Below the pieces are notes generated by a model. That model ran no database searches, was not told the DNA's origin, and saw only the letters and a program-made list of their open reading frames with translations. Shown piece by piece: positions 1 to 6,975 of a stretch of 10,218 nucleotides of DNA. The position numbers and the translations under genes are program-made. The DNA is from JAIVJN01 sp036732565 (GTDB lineage Bacteria; Acidobacteriota; Vicinamibacteria; Vicinamibacterales; UBA2999), in contig DAINCF010000249.1 of the NCBI GenBank assembly GCA_036732565.1, positions 1 through 10,218 of the forward strand. The letters run 5' to 3'. Numbering within the stretch: position 1 is the first letter of the stretch; the number at the start of each line of letters is the position of its first letter.

Positions 1-264
1 CATGGTGGGGGCCAGGGCGGTCAGCGACCGAGCCCTGAAGAAATGGAGAAGCGACGGGAAGAGGTGCGCGCGCGCCTCGAGGCGGAAGGGCCGCCCCCGC
101 CGACGGCGGTGACGTTGCATCTCGCGGACTACCAGGACGTGCGCGGGGTGAAGCTGCCGCACCGGATTACCGAGAGCATCGACGGGAAGCCGGTCATGGA
201 GTGGACGATCGAGAAGTTCGAGGTCAACCCGAAGCTCAAGGCCGACCTCTTCGAGAAGAAGTAG
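1..264 (+). CDS. C-terminal end of a periplasmic/outer-membrane lipoprotein-sorting-like protein (partial)
   Basis: The frame is open from the first base, so this is the 3' end of a gene that begins outside the window; 87 residues are visible. It starts in a Gly/Gln-rich stretch, continues through a charged helix with many Glu and Arg and a run of four prolines, and ends in a short beta-rich segment. The phrases VRGVKLPHRITESIDGKP and EWTIEKFEVNPKL resemble the end of acidobacterial proteins in the LolA/outer-membrane lipoprotein-sorting fold group, where a 'grounds for conversion to the product' style repeat is followed by a strand and a terminal F-x-K-like end. That family assignment is by memory of sequence style and is tentative. 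The stop TAG lies 5 bases before the start of the following outer-membrane receptor gene, so the two are very probably co-transcribed and may act together at the cell envelope. An internal ATG at 43 is not needed as a start. Confidence 0.6.
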   Translation, partial: HGGGQGGQRPSPEEMEKRREEVRARLEAEGPPPPTAVTLHLADYQDVRGVKLPHRITESIDGKPVMEWTIEKFEVNPKLKADLFEKK

Positions 265-269
265 GCATC

Positions 270-2948
270 ATGCGCGCTCGTGCAAGCGTCCGTGCAAGCT
301 CTCGTGCAAGAGGAATGATAGCGGCGCTCGTCGCCACTATCCTGGTGGCAGCAAGTGCTCCTGCATCGGCTGACGAACAGAGCCAGGCGTCCGCGACGCT
401 GCGCGTGACCGTGCAGGACGAGACGCAGTCCGCCCTTGTCGGCGCGCTCGTCACCGTCACCGACACGGCTGGTGTGCCGCGTCAGGTGGCGGCGGATGGA
501 CGCGGGGTGGCGACGTTCACGGAGCTCGCGCCCGGCACGTACGAGGTCACCGTCGCGGTGGACGGCTTCCGCAGGTTCACGGGCACCGCGACCGTCCGCC
601 GAGGCGTGAACCAAACCCGAGCGCAACTGTCCGTCGCCCTGGAGGAGCAGATCGTCGTCAACGACGAGACCGCCGAACAGCGTCGTGACAACGGGTTCAC
701 GCAGGCGCTGACGCAGGAAGAGATCGACGCGCTCTCCGACGATCCGGACGAGATGGCCGATCAGTTGTCGCAGATGGCTGGTCCTGGCGCGCAGATCTTC
801 GTCGACGGCTTCGGCGGCGCGCGGCTGCCGCCGAAGGATCAGATTCAGCAGATTCGCTTCCACACCAACTCGTACGCCGCGCAGTATCACGATGCGGGCA
901 TGGTGCGTATCGAGGTGATCACCAAGCCCGGCATGGGCGGATGGCGCGGCAATGTCAACTTCGGGTTTCGCGATGAGTCGATGAACGCCCGCAATGCGTT
1001 CGCACCGGTCCGCGGGCCCGAGCAGCAGAAGCGATTCATGGTCAGCTTCCAGGGACCGATCGCGAAAGGCAAGACCAGCCTCTCGATTCGCGCCGACGGC
1101 AACGCGGCGTACGACTCGCGCACCATCGTGGCGACGACCCCCAGCGGTCAGGTCAACGAGCAGACGCGACGTCCGACCGATACGATGAACGTCAATGTGC
1201 GCATCGACCACGCGCTCGGCACGGGGAACAACTTGCAGGCCGAGTACGTCCGCCGCAACGATGCCCGCGACAGTCTCGGGGTCGGCGATTTCGATTTGCC
1301 CGAGCGCGCCTACACGACCGACAGCGTCACCGACACGTTCCGGCTGCGCAACACGCGCGTCATCGGGAAGAAGGCGTTCAGTGAGCTGAAGGTGCAGTTC
1401 TCGAGTACCGACAGCTCGCAAGCGTCCCTCACCGATGCGCCCACGGTGCGAGTGCTGGAGTTCTTCACGAGCGGTGGTGCCGGCATGACCGGCTCGCGCC
1501 AGGGCCGCCAGCTCGAGATCGAGCAGAACCTGGACTTCACCATCGCCAAGCACGCGCTGCGCGCCGGCGTGCTGTTCGAGAGCGGGTGGTGGGACAGCAC
1601 CCAGCAGGCGAACGCCAACGGCACGTTCACGTTTTCCAGCCTCGACGACTTCCTGGCCAGCAATGCGCGTACGTTCACGCGGCGCGTCGGCGATCCCGAT
1701 GTCAGCTATTCCCAGTTCGAGGCGGGGTGGTATCTGCAAGACGACTTCAAACTGCGCAAGAACCTGTCGGTGAGCCTCGGCCTGCGGCAGGAAGCGCAGA
1801 CCAATTTCGACGACCGCTTCAACCTGGCGCCTCGCGCGGCGTTCACGTGGACGGTGGCGAAGACCAACATCCGGGGTGGCTGGGGCCTGTTCTATGACTG
1901 GTTCGAGGCGAGTCTCCACGAGCAGACCGTCCGGCTCGACGGCTTGCAGCAGATCGAGGAGGTGATCATCAACCCGATCTACCCCGATCCCGGTGCCGCG
2001 GGCGGCAGCAGCCTGCCGCCGAGCCGTATCCAGGTGGCGGACGACTTGTCGCAGCCGACCATCCAGCAGGCCTCGGTCGGGTTCGATCGCCAGCTGACGC
2101 CGCTCATCGGGCTGCGCGGGGACTACATGTGGACGCGCGGCACCAACACGTTGCGATCCGTCAACGTCAACGCGCCGCTGGCCGATGGCACCCGCCCCGA
2201 TCCCAGCGCGGGGAACATCACCGAGATCCGGTCGGATGGACGGCGTGCCACCGATCGCGTGAGCGCGGGCCTCAACTTCCGCATGCCCAATGTGCGCCTC
2301 TTCGGCACGGTGATGTACACCTGGAGCAACTCGCGCAACTTCGCGGACTCGCCGCTGAGCCTGCCGGCCGACAGCAACGAGCCCGACGCGGACTGGGGCC
2401 CAACGGCACAGGACGTCCGCCATCGCCTGTTCATCCTCGCCAATACGCCGCTGGTCTACGGCGTCCGCGCCGGTCTCAACGTTCAGGGATTCTCGGCACT
2501 GCCGTACAACATCACGACCGGCACCGACGACAACGGCGACACCGTGTTCAACGATCGCCCCGCGGGCATCGAGCGCAACAGCGCCCGCGGCGCCGCCCAA
2601 TGGAACGTCGGACTGCGGCTCAATCGAACCTTCGCTCTTGGCGGCGTAGGCAGCGGTGACAACCCGATGCCGATCGGAGGACCTCCGCCACCACCACCGT
2701 CCGCGCAGCGCGGACCCGGCGGCCCAGGCGGTGGTCCCGGCGGCGGCGAAGGGGGCGGGCCGCAGATGATGATGATGACGGCCTCCAACGCCCGCTACCG
2801 TCTCGACCTGCACGTGCAGGTGTTCAACCTGCTCAACATCACGAACCGCAACGCGTTCGTCGGCAACCTGCTGTCCCCGTACTACGGCACCGCGACATCC
2901 GCCGCGACGGCGAGACGGGTGGAGGTGGGGGCAACGTTGTTCTTCTAG
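270..2948 (+). CDS. TonB-dependent-receptor-like outer-membrane protein with carboxypeptidase-regulatory domain
   Basis: Large outer-membrane beta-barrel protein, 892 residues from the ATG at 270. That start is chosen because a purine-rich GAGAAGAAG lies just upstream and it gives an Arg-rich n-region followed by a hydrophobic stretch (residues 16-34) ending in ASA, a good Sec signal with cleavage near residue 34; the open frame itself extends back to 201. Residues about 42-125 form an Ig-like carboxypeptidase-regulatory domain (LAPGTYEVTVAVDGF). A short plug-like segment follows (IFVDGFGGARLPPKDQIQQI, then ITKPGMGGWRGN). The rest is rich in alternating strands typical of a barrel, ending in aromatic TLFF as outer-membrane proteins often do. 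Residues 800-836 are a Pro/Gly-rich insert ending in four methionines. No neighbouring exbB, tonB or substrate-specific enzyme is present, so the substrate is unknown. The plug lacks an evident classical TonB box; transport is inferred from the family only. Confidence 0.88.
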   Translation: MRARASVRASSRARGMIAALVATILVAASAPASADEQSQASATLRVTVQDETQSALVGALVTVTDTAGVPRQVAADGRGVATFTELAPGTYEVTVAVDGFRRFTGTATVRRGVNQTRAQLSVALEEQIVVNDETAEQRRDNGFTQALTQEEIDALSDDPDEMADQLSQMAGPGAQIFVDGFGGARLPPKDQIQQIRFHTNSYAAQYHDAGMVRIEVITKPGMGGWRGNVNFGFRDESMNARNAFAPVRGPEQQKRFMVSFQGPIAKGKTSLSIRADGNAAYDSRTIVATTPSGQVNEQTRRPTDTMNVNVRIDHALGTGNNLQAEYVRRNDARDSLGVGDFDLPERAYTTDSVTDTFRLRNTRVIGKKAFSELKVQFSSTDSSQASLTDAPTVRVLEFFTSGGAGMTGSRQGRQLEIEQNLDFTIAKHALRAGVLFESGWWDSTQQANANGTFTFSSLDDFLASNARTFTRRVGDPDVSYSQFEAGWYLQDDFKLRKNLSVSLGLRQEAQTNFDDRFNLAPRAAFTWTVAKTNIRGGWGLFYDWFEASLHEQTVRLDGLQQIEEVIINPIYPDPGAAGGSSLPPSRIQVADDLSQPTIQQASVGFDRQLTPLIGLRGDYMWTRGTNTLRSVNVNAPLADGTRPDPSAGNITEIRSDGRRATDRVSAGLNFRMPNVRLFGTVMYTWSNSRNFADSPLSLPADSNEPDADWGPTAQDVRHRLFILANTPLVYGVRAGLNVQGFSALPYNITTGTDDNGDTVFNDRPAGIERNSARGAAQWNVGLRLNRTFALGGVGSGDNPMPIGGPPPPPPSAQRGPGGPGGGPGGGEGGGPQMMMMTASNARYRLDLHVQVFNLLNITNRNAFVGNLLSPYYGTATSAATARRVEVGATLFF

Positions 2949-3098
2949 GCCTCGCGGCTTCGCCGCTCGGAAGGCGGCTCGCTACGCTCACCGAAGGCCT
3001 CGCCGCTTCGCGGCTCGGACGGCCTCACTTCGTTCGGAAAGGTCTGCCTTCCACTGGCGAAGCGAGTGACCATCCGAGCGCCCAAAGGCGCGAGGCCT
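2947..3098. repeat. 152-bp mosaic of hairpin repeats with inverted ends
   Basis: The whole gap between the receptor stop and the next start is one repeat element. Its ends are inverted copies: AGGCCTCGCG at 2947-2956 and CGCGAGGCCT at 3089-3098. The similarity extends to about 28 bases (2947-2974 against the complement of 3070-3098). Each end contains its own small palindrome around a TTCG or TTTG loop. A third copy in direct orientation sits at 2995-3022 with the inner stem flipped (CGCCGCTTCGCGG versus CGCGGCTTCGCCG). A second submotif of about 16 bases with the core TCGCT-ACGCTC also appears in related form at about 2976-2992, 3021-3037 and, inverted, at 3056-3071. No coding potential is evident. 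It looks like a REP/MITE-type non-autonomous repeat. It overlaps the receptor stop codon and supplies the sequence just before the next start. Confidence 0.75.
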
Positions 3099-3101
3099 TC
3101 G

Positions 3102-4226
3102 ATGTACAGTCGTTGCGTGTCTGACGCAGAAGTGATTGTCGTTGGCGCCGGTGTCATCGGCGCTGCGGTGGCCTTCGAGCTGTCCGCGGCGGGTCGTCGG
3201 GTGCGCGTGATCGAGGCGCGGGGGCCGGGACGAGGGGCGACGCAGGCATCGGCGGGCGTGCTGGCGCCGTACATCGAAGGTCACGAATCCGAGCCGTTGA
3301 GCGTGCTCGGGCGGCGCAGCCTCGATCTCTACGATGAGTTCGTCGATCGCGTCGCGGCAGCGGCCGAACGGACGATGGTGTATGGACGCAACGGCACTCT
3401 CGAGATCGCCAGCGACGAGGCGCATGCGTCGCAACTGCAGCGGTCAGTGACGCGATTGCAGCAGCACGGCATCGAGGCGCGGTGGATCACTGGGCCCACG
3501 GTGGCCGATGTCGAGCCGGGTCTCACGGCGTCTGTGGCGGGCGCGCTCCTGATCTCCCCGCACGGATTCGTCAGCCCGCTGGATCTGACCGTGGCGCTGG
3601 TCGCCGCCGCGGCGCGCCACGGCGCGATCTTCGAGTACGGCACCCGGGCGCTCAGCATCGAGGACAGCGGCGACGCCGTTCGCGTCCTCACCGACGCCGG
3701 GCGATGGGAAGCCGATCGCATCATCGTTGCCGCCGGCAGCTGGTCCAGCCAGATCGCGGTGCCGGGCGTCGACACGGCGCCGTTCCGTCCGGTTCGCGGG
3801 CAGCTGGTCGTCCTGCGCACGCCTCATCCCATCCTCCGACAGATCGTGTGGGGATCGGAGTGTTACCTCGTGCCGTGGCCGGACGGCACCGTGCTCGTGG
3901 GGGCCACGATGGAAGAGGTGGGTTTCGACGAGCGCGCGACGGTGCAAGGCGTGTCCGGGCTGCTGAACGCCGCGCGACAGCTCGTGCCCGCGCTCGACAC
4001 CGCTTCGTTCGAAGGCGTGCGCGTCGGCCTTCGACCCGCCAGCCCCGATCGTCTTCCACTCGTCGGTGCGTCAGCGACGATGCCGCGGCTGATCTACGCG
4101 GCGGGACACTTCAGGAACGGCATCCTGCTCGCGCCGCTCACCGCGATGCTCGTCAACGACATCGTGGCCGGCAAGACGTCGGATCCCGCCCTGCAGACGC
4201 TCGCGCCCTCGCGCGCGGGATTGTGA
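3102..4226 (+). CDS. thiO: FAD-dependent glycine oxidase / ThiO-like amino-acid oxidase
   Basis: FAD-dependent oxidase of the DAO family, 374 residues, close to the length of known glycine oxidases. Family members oxidise glycine and other small amines with O2 to the imine, releasing H2O2; ThiO supplies the imine for the thiazole ring of thiamine. Residues 10-20 give the dinucleotide-binding strand and GAGVIG motif; EARGPGRGATQASAGVLAP follows, and the C-terminus carries GLRPASPDRLPLVG and GHFRNGILLAP, the signatures that made me choose ThiO over other DAO relatives. The ATG at 3102 has a GAGG 6 bases upstream, lying in the end of the preceding repeat. A GTG at 3117 is a credible alternative that would remove five residues, and the frame is open back to 3066. 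No other thiamine gene is in view, so the pathway role is inferred; a general D-amino-acid or sarcosine oxidase role cannot be excluded. Confidence 0.82.
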   Translation: MYSRCVSDAEVIVVGAGVIGAAVAFELSAAGRRVRVIEARGPGRGATQASAGVLAPYIEGHESEPLSVLGRRSLDLYDEFVDRVAAAAERTMVYGRNGTLEIASDEAHASQLQRSVTRLQQHGIEARWITGPTVADVEPGLTASVAGALLISPHGFVSPLDLTVALVAAAARHGAIFEYGTRALSIEDSGDAVRVLTDAGRWEADRIIVAAGSWSSQIAVPGVDTAPFRPVRGQLVVLRTPHPILRQIVWGSECYLVPWPDGTVLVGATMEEVGFDERATVQGVSGLLNAARQLVPALDTASFEGVRVGLRPASPDRLPLVGASATMPRLIYAAGHFRNGILLAPLTAMLVNDIVAGKTSDPALQTLAPSRAGL

Positions 4227-4236
4227 TCGTAGGCCG

Positions 4237-4306
4237 GCCGCTACGAAATCCCGCACGTAGCCGCTACGAAATCGCGCACGTCGGGGCCGCCCTTTTAGGG
4301 TGGCCC
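4237..4306. repeat. Tandem 23-bp duplication followed by a strong GC hairpin
   Basis: Between the oxidase stop and the next gene there are two adjacent copies of a 23-base unit, 4237-4259 and 4260-4282, differing at two bases; the core is GCCGCTACGAAATC. Immediately after comes GGGCCGCCC (4284-4292), loop TTTTA, GGGTGGCCC (4298-4306), a 9-base-pair stem with one G-T pair. The hairpin could weakly terminate the oxidase transcript, but there is no T-run after it, so I do not call it a terminator. It also lies directly upstream of the dehydratase start and could affect that gene's expression. The remaining bases 4227-4236 and 4307-4322 hold only the possible -10 element listed separately. Confidence 0.7.
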
Positions 4307-4310
4307 AAGG

Positions 4311-4316
4311 TATCAT
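4311..4316 (+). promoter_or_regulatory. Possible -10 element for the dehydratase gene
   Basis: TATCAT matches the TATAAT consensus at five of six positions and lies 6 bases before the ATG at 4323. Transcription starting about 7 bases after it would give a leaderless mRNA. No good -35 hexamer is seen at 16-18 bases upstream because that place is occupied by the GC hairpin. Weak evidence; the match could be chance. Confidence 0.25.
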
Positions 4317-4322
4317 CCGTCC

Positions 4323-4619
4323 ATGCCGATGAGTCGCGCTGAAGCCGAAGCGCGTGTGGTCGAGCTGGACGGCTGGACGCTGGACGGCGATGCCGTACGC
4401 AGGCAGTTCGTGTGTCGCGACTTCCCGGACGCCGTGCGCTTCGTGCAGGCTCTCGTCCCCGGCGCGGAAGCGGCCGACCATCATCCGGACATTCAGATCA
4501 ACTACAAGCGCGTCACGCTCGTGTACACGACGCACTCGGCTGGCGGCCTCACGCCCAAGGACTTCGATGGCGCGCGGATGGCCGATTCGGTCTTCGCCAG
4601 CCTGACGTCGCGCGAGTGA
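4323..4619 (+). CDS. phhB: Pterin-4a-carbinolamine dehydratase (4a-hydroxytetrahydrobiopterin dehydratase)
   Basis: Small cytoplasmic enzyme of 98 residues, the normal size of the PCD/DCoH family. Family members dehydrate 4a-hydroxytetrahydropterin to quinonoid dihydropterin, recycling the cofactor of aromatic amino acid hydroxylases. The active-site signature is complete: E-x3-HHP-x5-Y-x9-H-x10-D, read as EAADHHPDIQINYKR, then TTHSAGGLTPKDFD. The N-terminal region with LDGWTLDGDAVRRQF is also family-typical. The start is ATG 4323; a second in-frame ATG at 4329 is equally possible, and neither has a clear ribosome-binding site at normal distance, fitting a leaderless start. No phenylalanine hydroxylase gene is in the window. 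In bacteria without one, family members are often kept for unknown reasons, including a suspected role near molybdopterin or folate metabolism. The gene sits 30 bases before the MerR gene, so they may share a transcript. Confidence 0.92.
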   Translation: MPMSRAEAEARVVELDGWTLDGDAVRRQFVCRDFPDAVRFVQALVPGAEAADHHPDIQINYKRVTLVYTTHSAGGLTPKDFDGARMADSVFASLTSRE

Positions 4620-4649
4620 ACGCCTGCTGCCGATGCGCGAGCCCTGCTC

Positions 4650-5177
4650 GTGAAGCTCAAGAAGCTGTACAGCTCGCGCGAGGTCGCGGCCTTGACCGGA
4701 CTGTCGGCGCGGCAGCTCCAGTGGTGGCACACGCGCAAGCTGTTCGTGCCGGCAATCGCGCCGCATCGCACGCTGAAGGGCGGCTTCACCGAGCGGCGCT
4801 ACACGCCGATCGACTTGCTGGAGCTGCTGGTGTTGGCCGACCTCCGTCGCCGCGGCTTCTCCGTGGCCCGGATTCGACGCCTGCTCGGCAACCTGCGCAC
4901 GCGGTTTCACATACGATTGTTCGAAGCGATCGAGGGTGGCGGGCCGGTGACGCTGTTCATCGATGGCGATCAGATCTTCGCGCGCACCGAGGCCGGTGAG
5001 TTGTACAACGTCCTCGAGAACCCGGCGCAGCCGCTGCTGATGCTGGGCGAGAACTTGCGGTTGCGCCAGCTCACCGCGCGCGAGGGCAAGCGTCCGGCAC
5101 GAAAGGGCGGTATGGGAGCGGCGCGACGCCCGAGCGCTCGGAAGGGCGGATCGAGACCGCCGCAGACTGGCCGATGA
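4650..5177 (+). CDS. MerR-family transcriptional regulator with basic C-terminal tail
   Basis: DNA-binding regulator of 175 residues. Residues 5-80 form a MerR winged-helix domain: YSSREVAALTGLSARQLQWW, then FTERRYTPIDLLELLVL and FSVARIRRLLGNL. Residues about 85-140 are a short unrecognised ligand or dimer region without a cysteine cluster, so metal sensing of the classical MerR kind is not indicated. From about 143 the protein becomes a disordered Lys/Arg/Gly tail with two RKGG repeats, which might add nonspecific DNA contact. The start is GTG 4650: the frame is closed by the upstream dehydratase stop at 4617-4619 and no other start codon lies between. A ribosome-binding site is poor. The stop overlaps the next start as ATGA, so the next gene is translationally coupled and is a natural target or partner, though autoregulation is only inferred. 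Confidence 0.85.
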   Translation: MKLKKLYSSREVAALTGLSARQLQWWHTRKLFVPAIAPHRTLKGGFTERRYTPIDLLELLVLADLRRRGFSVARIRRLLGNLRTRFHIRLFEAIEGGGPVTLFIDGDQIFARTEAGELYNVLENPAQPLLMLGENLRLRQLTAREGKRPARKGGMGAARRPSARKGGSRPPQTGR

Positions 5178-6805
5178 ACCAACGGACCGTTCGCTTCATC
5201 TTCCTCATTCTCGTCGTCGCCGCGTCCACGTTCGTCAGCACGTGGCCGCTGGTCAAACAATCGTGGACGCACGTGCCGGTGCACCAGGATCCGCTGTTCT
5301 CCACGTGGCGCTTGTACCAGTGGAGTCGCAACCTGGCCGGCCAAGGCCCTGGAGGATTGACGGACGGCAACATCTTCCATCCCGAGCCCGATGTCCTCTT
5401 CTTCTCGGATGCCATTCCGCTGCTGGCGTTCAGCGGCGCGCCGTTCATCTGGTCCGGCGTGCCGCCGCTGTTGGTCTACAGCGTGCTGTTCTGGGCGTCG
5501 TACCTGACGGCCGGCCTGGCCATGTACCTCTTCGCTCGCGACCTGGCCGACAGCCACGCCGGAGGCCTGCTCGCGGCGGCGATCTTCGCCGGGAACGCGT
5601 ATCGGGCCGAGCACATCATGCACCTGGAGCTGCTGTGGACGTGCTGGATCCCGTTGGCGTTCTGGGCGACGCGGCGCCTGCTCACGGGCGAGACCCGCGC
5701 AGGGCGTTGGCTGACCGTCGCGCTGGTCGCCCAGTTCCTGTGTTGTGTGTACTACGGCCTCTTCCTGCTGACCATCCTGCCGATTGTCGCGGGCATCGCC
5801 TGGGCGCGGCGCCCGCAGCCGATCGCGCGCCCGATCCTGCTGCGTTTCGCCATCGCGCTCACCGTGACCGTCGTTGTCGTCGCCGTGTACTCGATGCCGT
5901 ATCAGCGCGTGCGCGCCACGCTCGGCGATCGCGACCTCGAGGAAATTGGAAACTACAGCGCGCACCTGTCCAATTACATCGCCACACCCTACGGGAACAA
6001 GCTGTGGGGATGGACGGCTCACACGCTGGGCGACAGCGAGGAGCGCGCCTCATCTGGCCTCACGGCCTACCTCGTCGCCGCGGCGGCGCTGATCCCGCCG
6101 TTGCAACCGTGGTCGATTGGCCTGGCGGCCGGGACGTTGTTTGCCTTCGATGCGTCGCGAGGCCTCGACGGCTACGTCTATCCGCTGCTGCACTACCTGT
6201 CGCCCTATAAAGGGCTGCGCGTGCCCGCGCGCTTCGGGGCGATCGTGGTGGCGTGCGTCGCCGCGCTGGCCGCGCTCGGCATGGCCCGCGTCGAGCGCAA
6301 AATCCAGAACCCGCGGATCGCGGTCGCCGTCACCGCGATCGTGCTCATCGCGCTGCTGGCCGAATACCGGACGACCACGCCAACCCGTCAGATGCCGAGA
6401 CGGGCGCCGGCACTGTACGCATGGCTCGCGCAGCAGCCGCCGACCGTCATCGCCCACATGCCGATGCCGGCGTCGAACGGTCTGCCGGGACCCGAGGCCG
6501 ACTTCGAGTACTTCGCCCAGTACCATCGCCACAAGCTGGTCAACGGCAACAGCGGATACTATCCGCGGTCCTATCTGCTGCTGCTGGATCGCGTCAGCAA
6601 GTTTCCCGACGAGCGCGCGATGCGCGCACTCCGCGGCGAAGGCGTGACGATGGTCATCCTGCACGCGCAGCACTACAGCCGCGGCATCTACGAGGAAAAG
6701 GTGCTGGAGACGCAGGACGTTCCGGGAATGCAGGATGTGGGTGAGTTCTTCGACGAACGCGGTCGCGCACGAGTGTTCCGGATCCTGCCCGACGATTCAC
6801 GATAG
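5174..6805 (+). CDS. Multi-pass membrane protein, GT-C glycosyltransferase-like
   Basis: Integral inner-membrane protein of 543 residues. Hydrophobic spans are visible near 7-24, 81-118 (two), 151-165, 180-209, 221-240, 285-325 (two), 356-371 and 382-397. The first loop has VHQDPLFSTWRLYQWSRNL followed by GNIFHPEP, resembling the acidic first-loop motif and 'Asn-x-Phe-x-Pro' phrase of bacterial GT-C/PMT-like sugar transferases that use polyprenyl-phosphate sugars. The last 130 or so residues are soluble and mixed alpha/beta, including FEYFAQYHRHKLVNGNSGYY, a pattern seen after the membrane part in acidobacterial members of this group. The catalytic acid is likely Asp39, by position only. Substrate is unknown. 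Translation is coupled to the MerR gene by the ATGA overlap. It could alternatively be a membrane protein of the same fold without transferase activity. Confidence 0.7.
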   Translation: MNQRTVRFIFLILVVAASTFVSTWPLVKQSWTHVPVHQDPLFSTWRLYQWSRNLAGQGPGGLTDGNIFHPEPDVLFFSDAIPLLAFSGAPFIWSGVPPLLVYSVLFWASYLTAGLAMYLFARDLADSHAGGLLAAAIFAGNAYRAEHIMHLELLWTCWIPLAFWATRRLLTGETRAGRWLTVALVAQFLCCVYYGLFLLTILPIVAGIAWARRPQPIARPILLRFAIALTVTVVVVAVYSMPYQRVRATLGDRDLEEIGNYSAHLSNYIATPYGNKLWGWTAHTLGDSEERASSGLTAYLVAAAALIPPLQPWSIGLAAGTLFAFDASRGLDGYVYPLLHYLSPYKGLRVPARFGAIVVACVAALAALGMARVERKIQNPRIAVAVTAIVLIALLAEYRTTTPTRQMPRRAPALYAWLAQQPPTVIAHMPMPASNGLPGPEADFEYFAQYHRHKLVNGNSGYYPRSYLLLLDRVSKFPDERAMRALRGEGVTMVILHAQHYSRGIYEEKVLETQDVPGMQDVGEFFDERGRARVFRILPDDSR

Positions 6806-6966
6806 CCACTAAGACGCGAAGAACGCCACGAGACGTTGGCCACAAAGACACGAAGATCACCAAGAACGTAGCCACCAAGACACCAAGACCCGAGGAAGCC
6901 AATTTGAACAGGATTGGCTTGGTGTCTTTGTGCCTCGGTGGACAATTCCTCCGTGGCCTTGGTGGC
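6805..6966. repeat. Direct-and-inverted AAGAC repeat array between convergent genes
   Basis: The gap between two converging genes is almost entirely repeat. Three direct units of about 30 bases start at 6805, about 6835 and about 6871, each beginning like GCCACAAAGACACGAAG with variants. They are followed by inverted partners: TTGGTGTCTTTGTGCC around 6918-6934 and CCGTGGCCTTGGTGGC ending at 6966. The turn of the inverted repeat is AAGCCAAT (6896-6903) and ATTGGCTT (6913-6920). From memory, 'GCCACAAAGACACGAAG' strings recur in intergenic DNA of several phyla, so this is probably a dispersed repeat family. The array begins inside the stop codon at 6805 and ends 9 bases before the opposing stop. 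It may serve both genes as a transcription end. Confidence 0.75.
6896..6920. terminator. Possible bidirectional terminator hairpin
   Basis: An 8-base-pair perfect stem (AAGCCAAT and ATTGGCTT) with a 9-base loop lies midway between two genes that converge on it. The stem is only moderately GC-rich and neither side is followed by a clean T-run; on the plus side the next bases are GGTGTCTTTGTG. It is placed correctly for a shared terminator, but it is equally just the turn of the surrounding repeat array. Confidence 0.3.
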
Positions 6967-6975
6967 GAGTCCGTC

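Noticed and set aside
129..2813. Very long minus-strand open frame (894 codons) opposite the outer-membrane receptor gene
   Set aside because: It lies in exact codon register with the receptor gene, so a stop would need CTA, TTA or TCA codons on the plus strand, which are rare in GC-rich genes. Its translation is Arg/Ala-rich without recognisable domains, while the plus-strand protein has a signal peptide, domain order and barrel features.
2945..3434. Minus-strand open frames over the 2947-3098 repeat and the start of the oxidase gene
   Set aside because: Their peptide ends (GERSEP, SERRSREA) are translations of the hairpin repeat and the remainder is antisense to the oxidase.
4284..4306. 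Rho-independent terminator after the oxidase gene
   Set aside because: The stem is strong but the loop, not the downstream side, holds the T bases, and the following bases are AAGGTATC.
3482..4342. Second plus-strand frame inside the oxidase gene running into the dehydratase start
   Set aside because: Arg/Gly/His-rich shadow translation; the oxidase frame carries clear FAD motifs.
4323..5177. Dehydratase and MerR as one fused protein interrupted by a stop
   Set aside because: They share a frame and only one stop (4617-4619) lies between, but both are full-length by family standards and a GTG start directly precedes the MerR domain; there is no sign of read-through signals.
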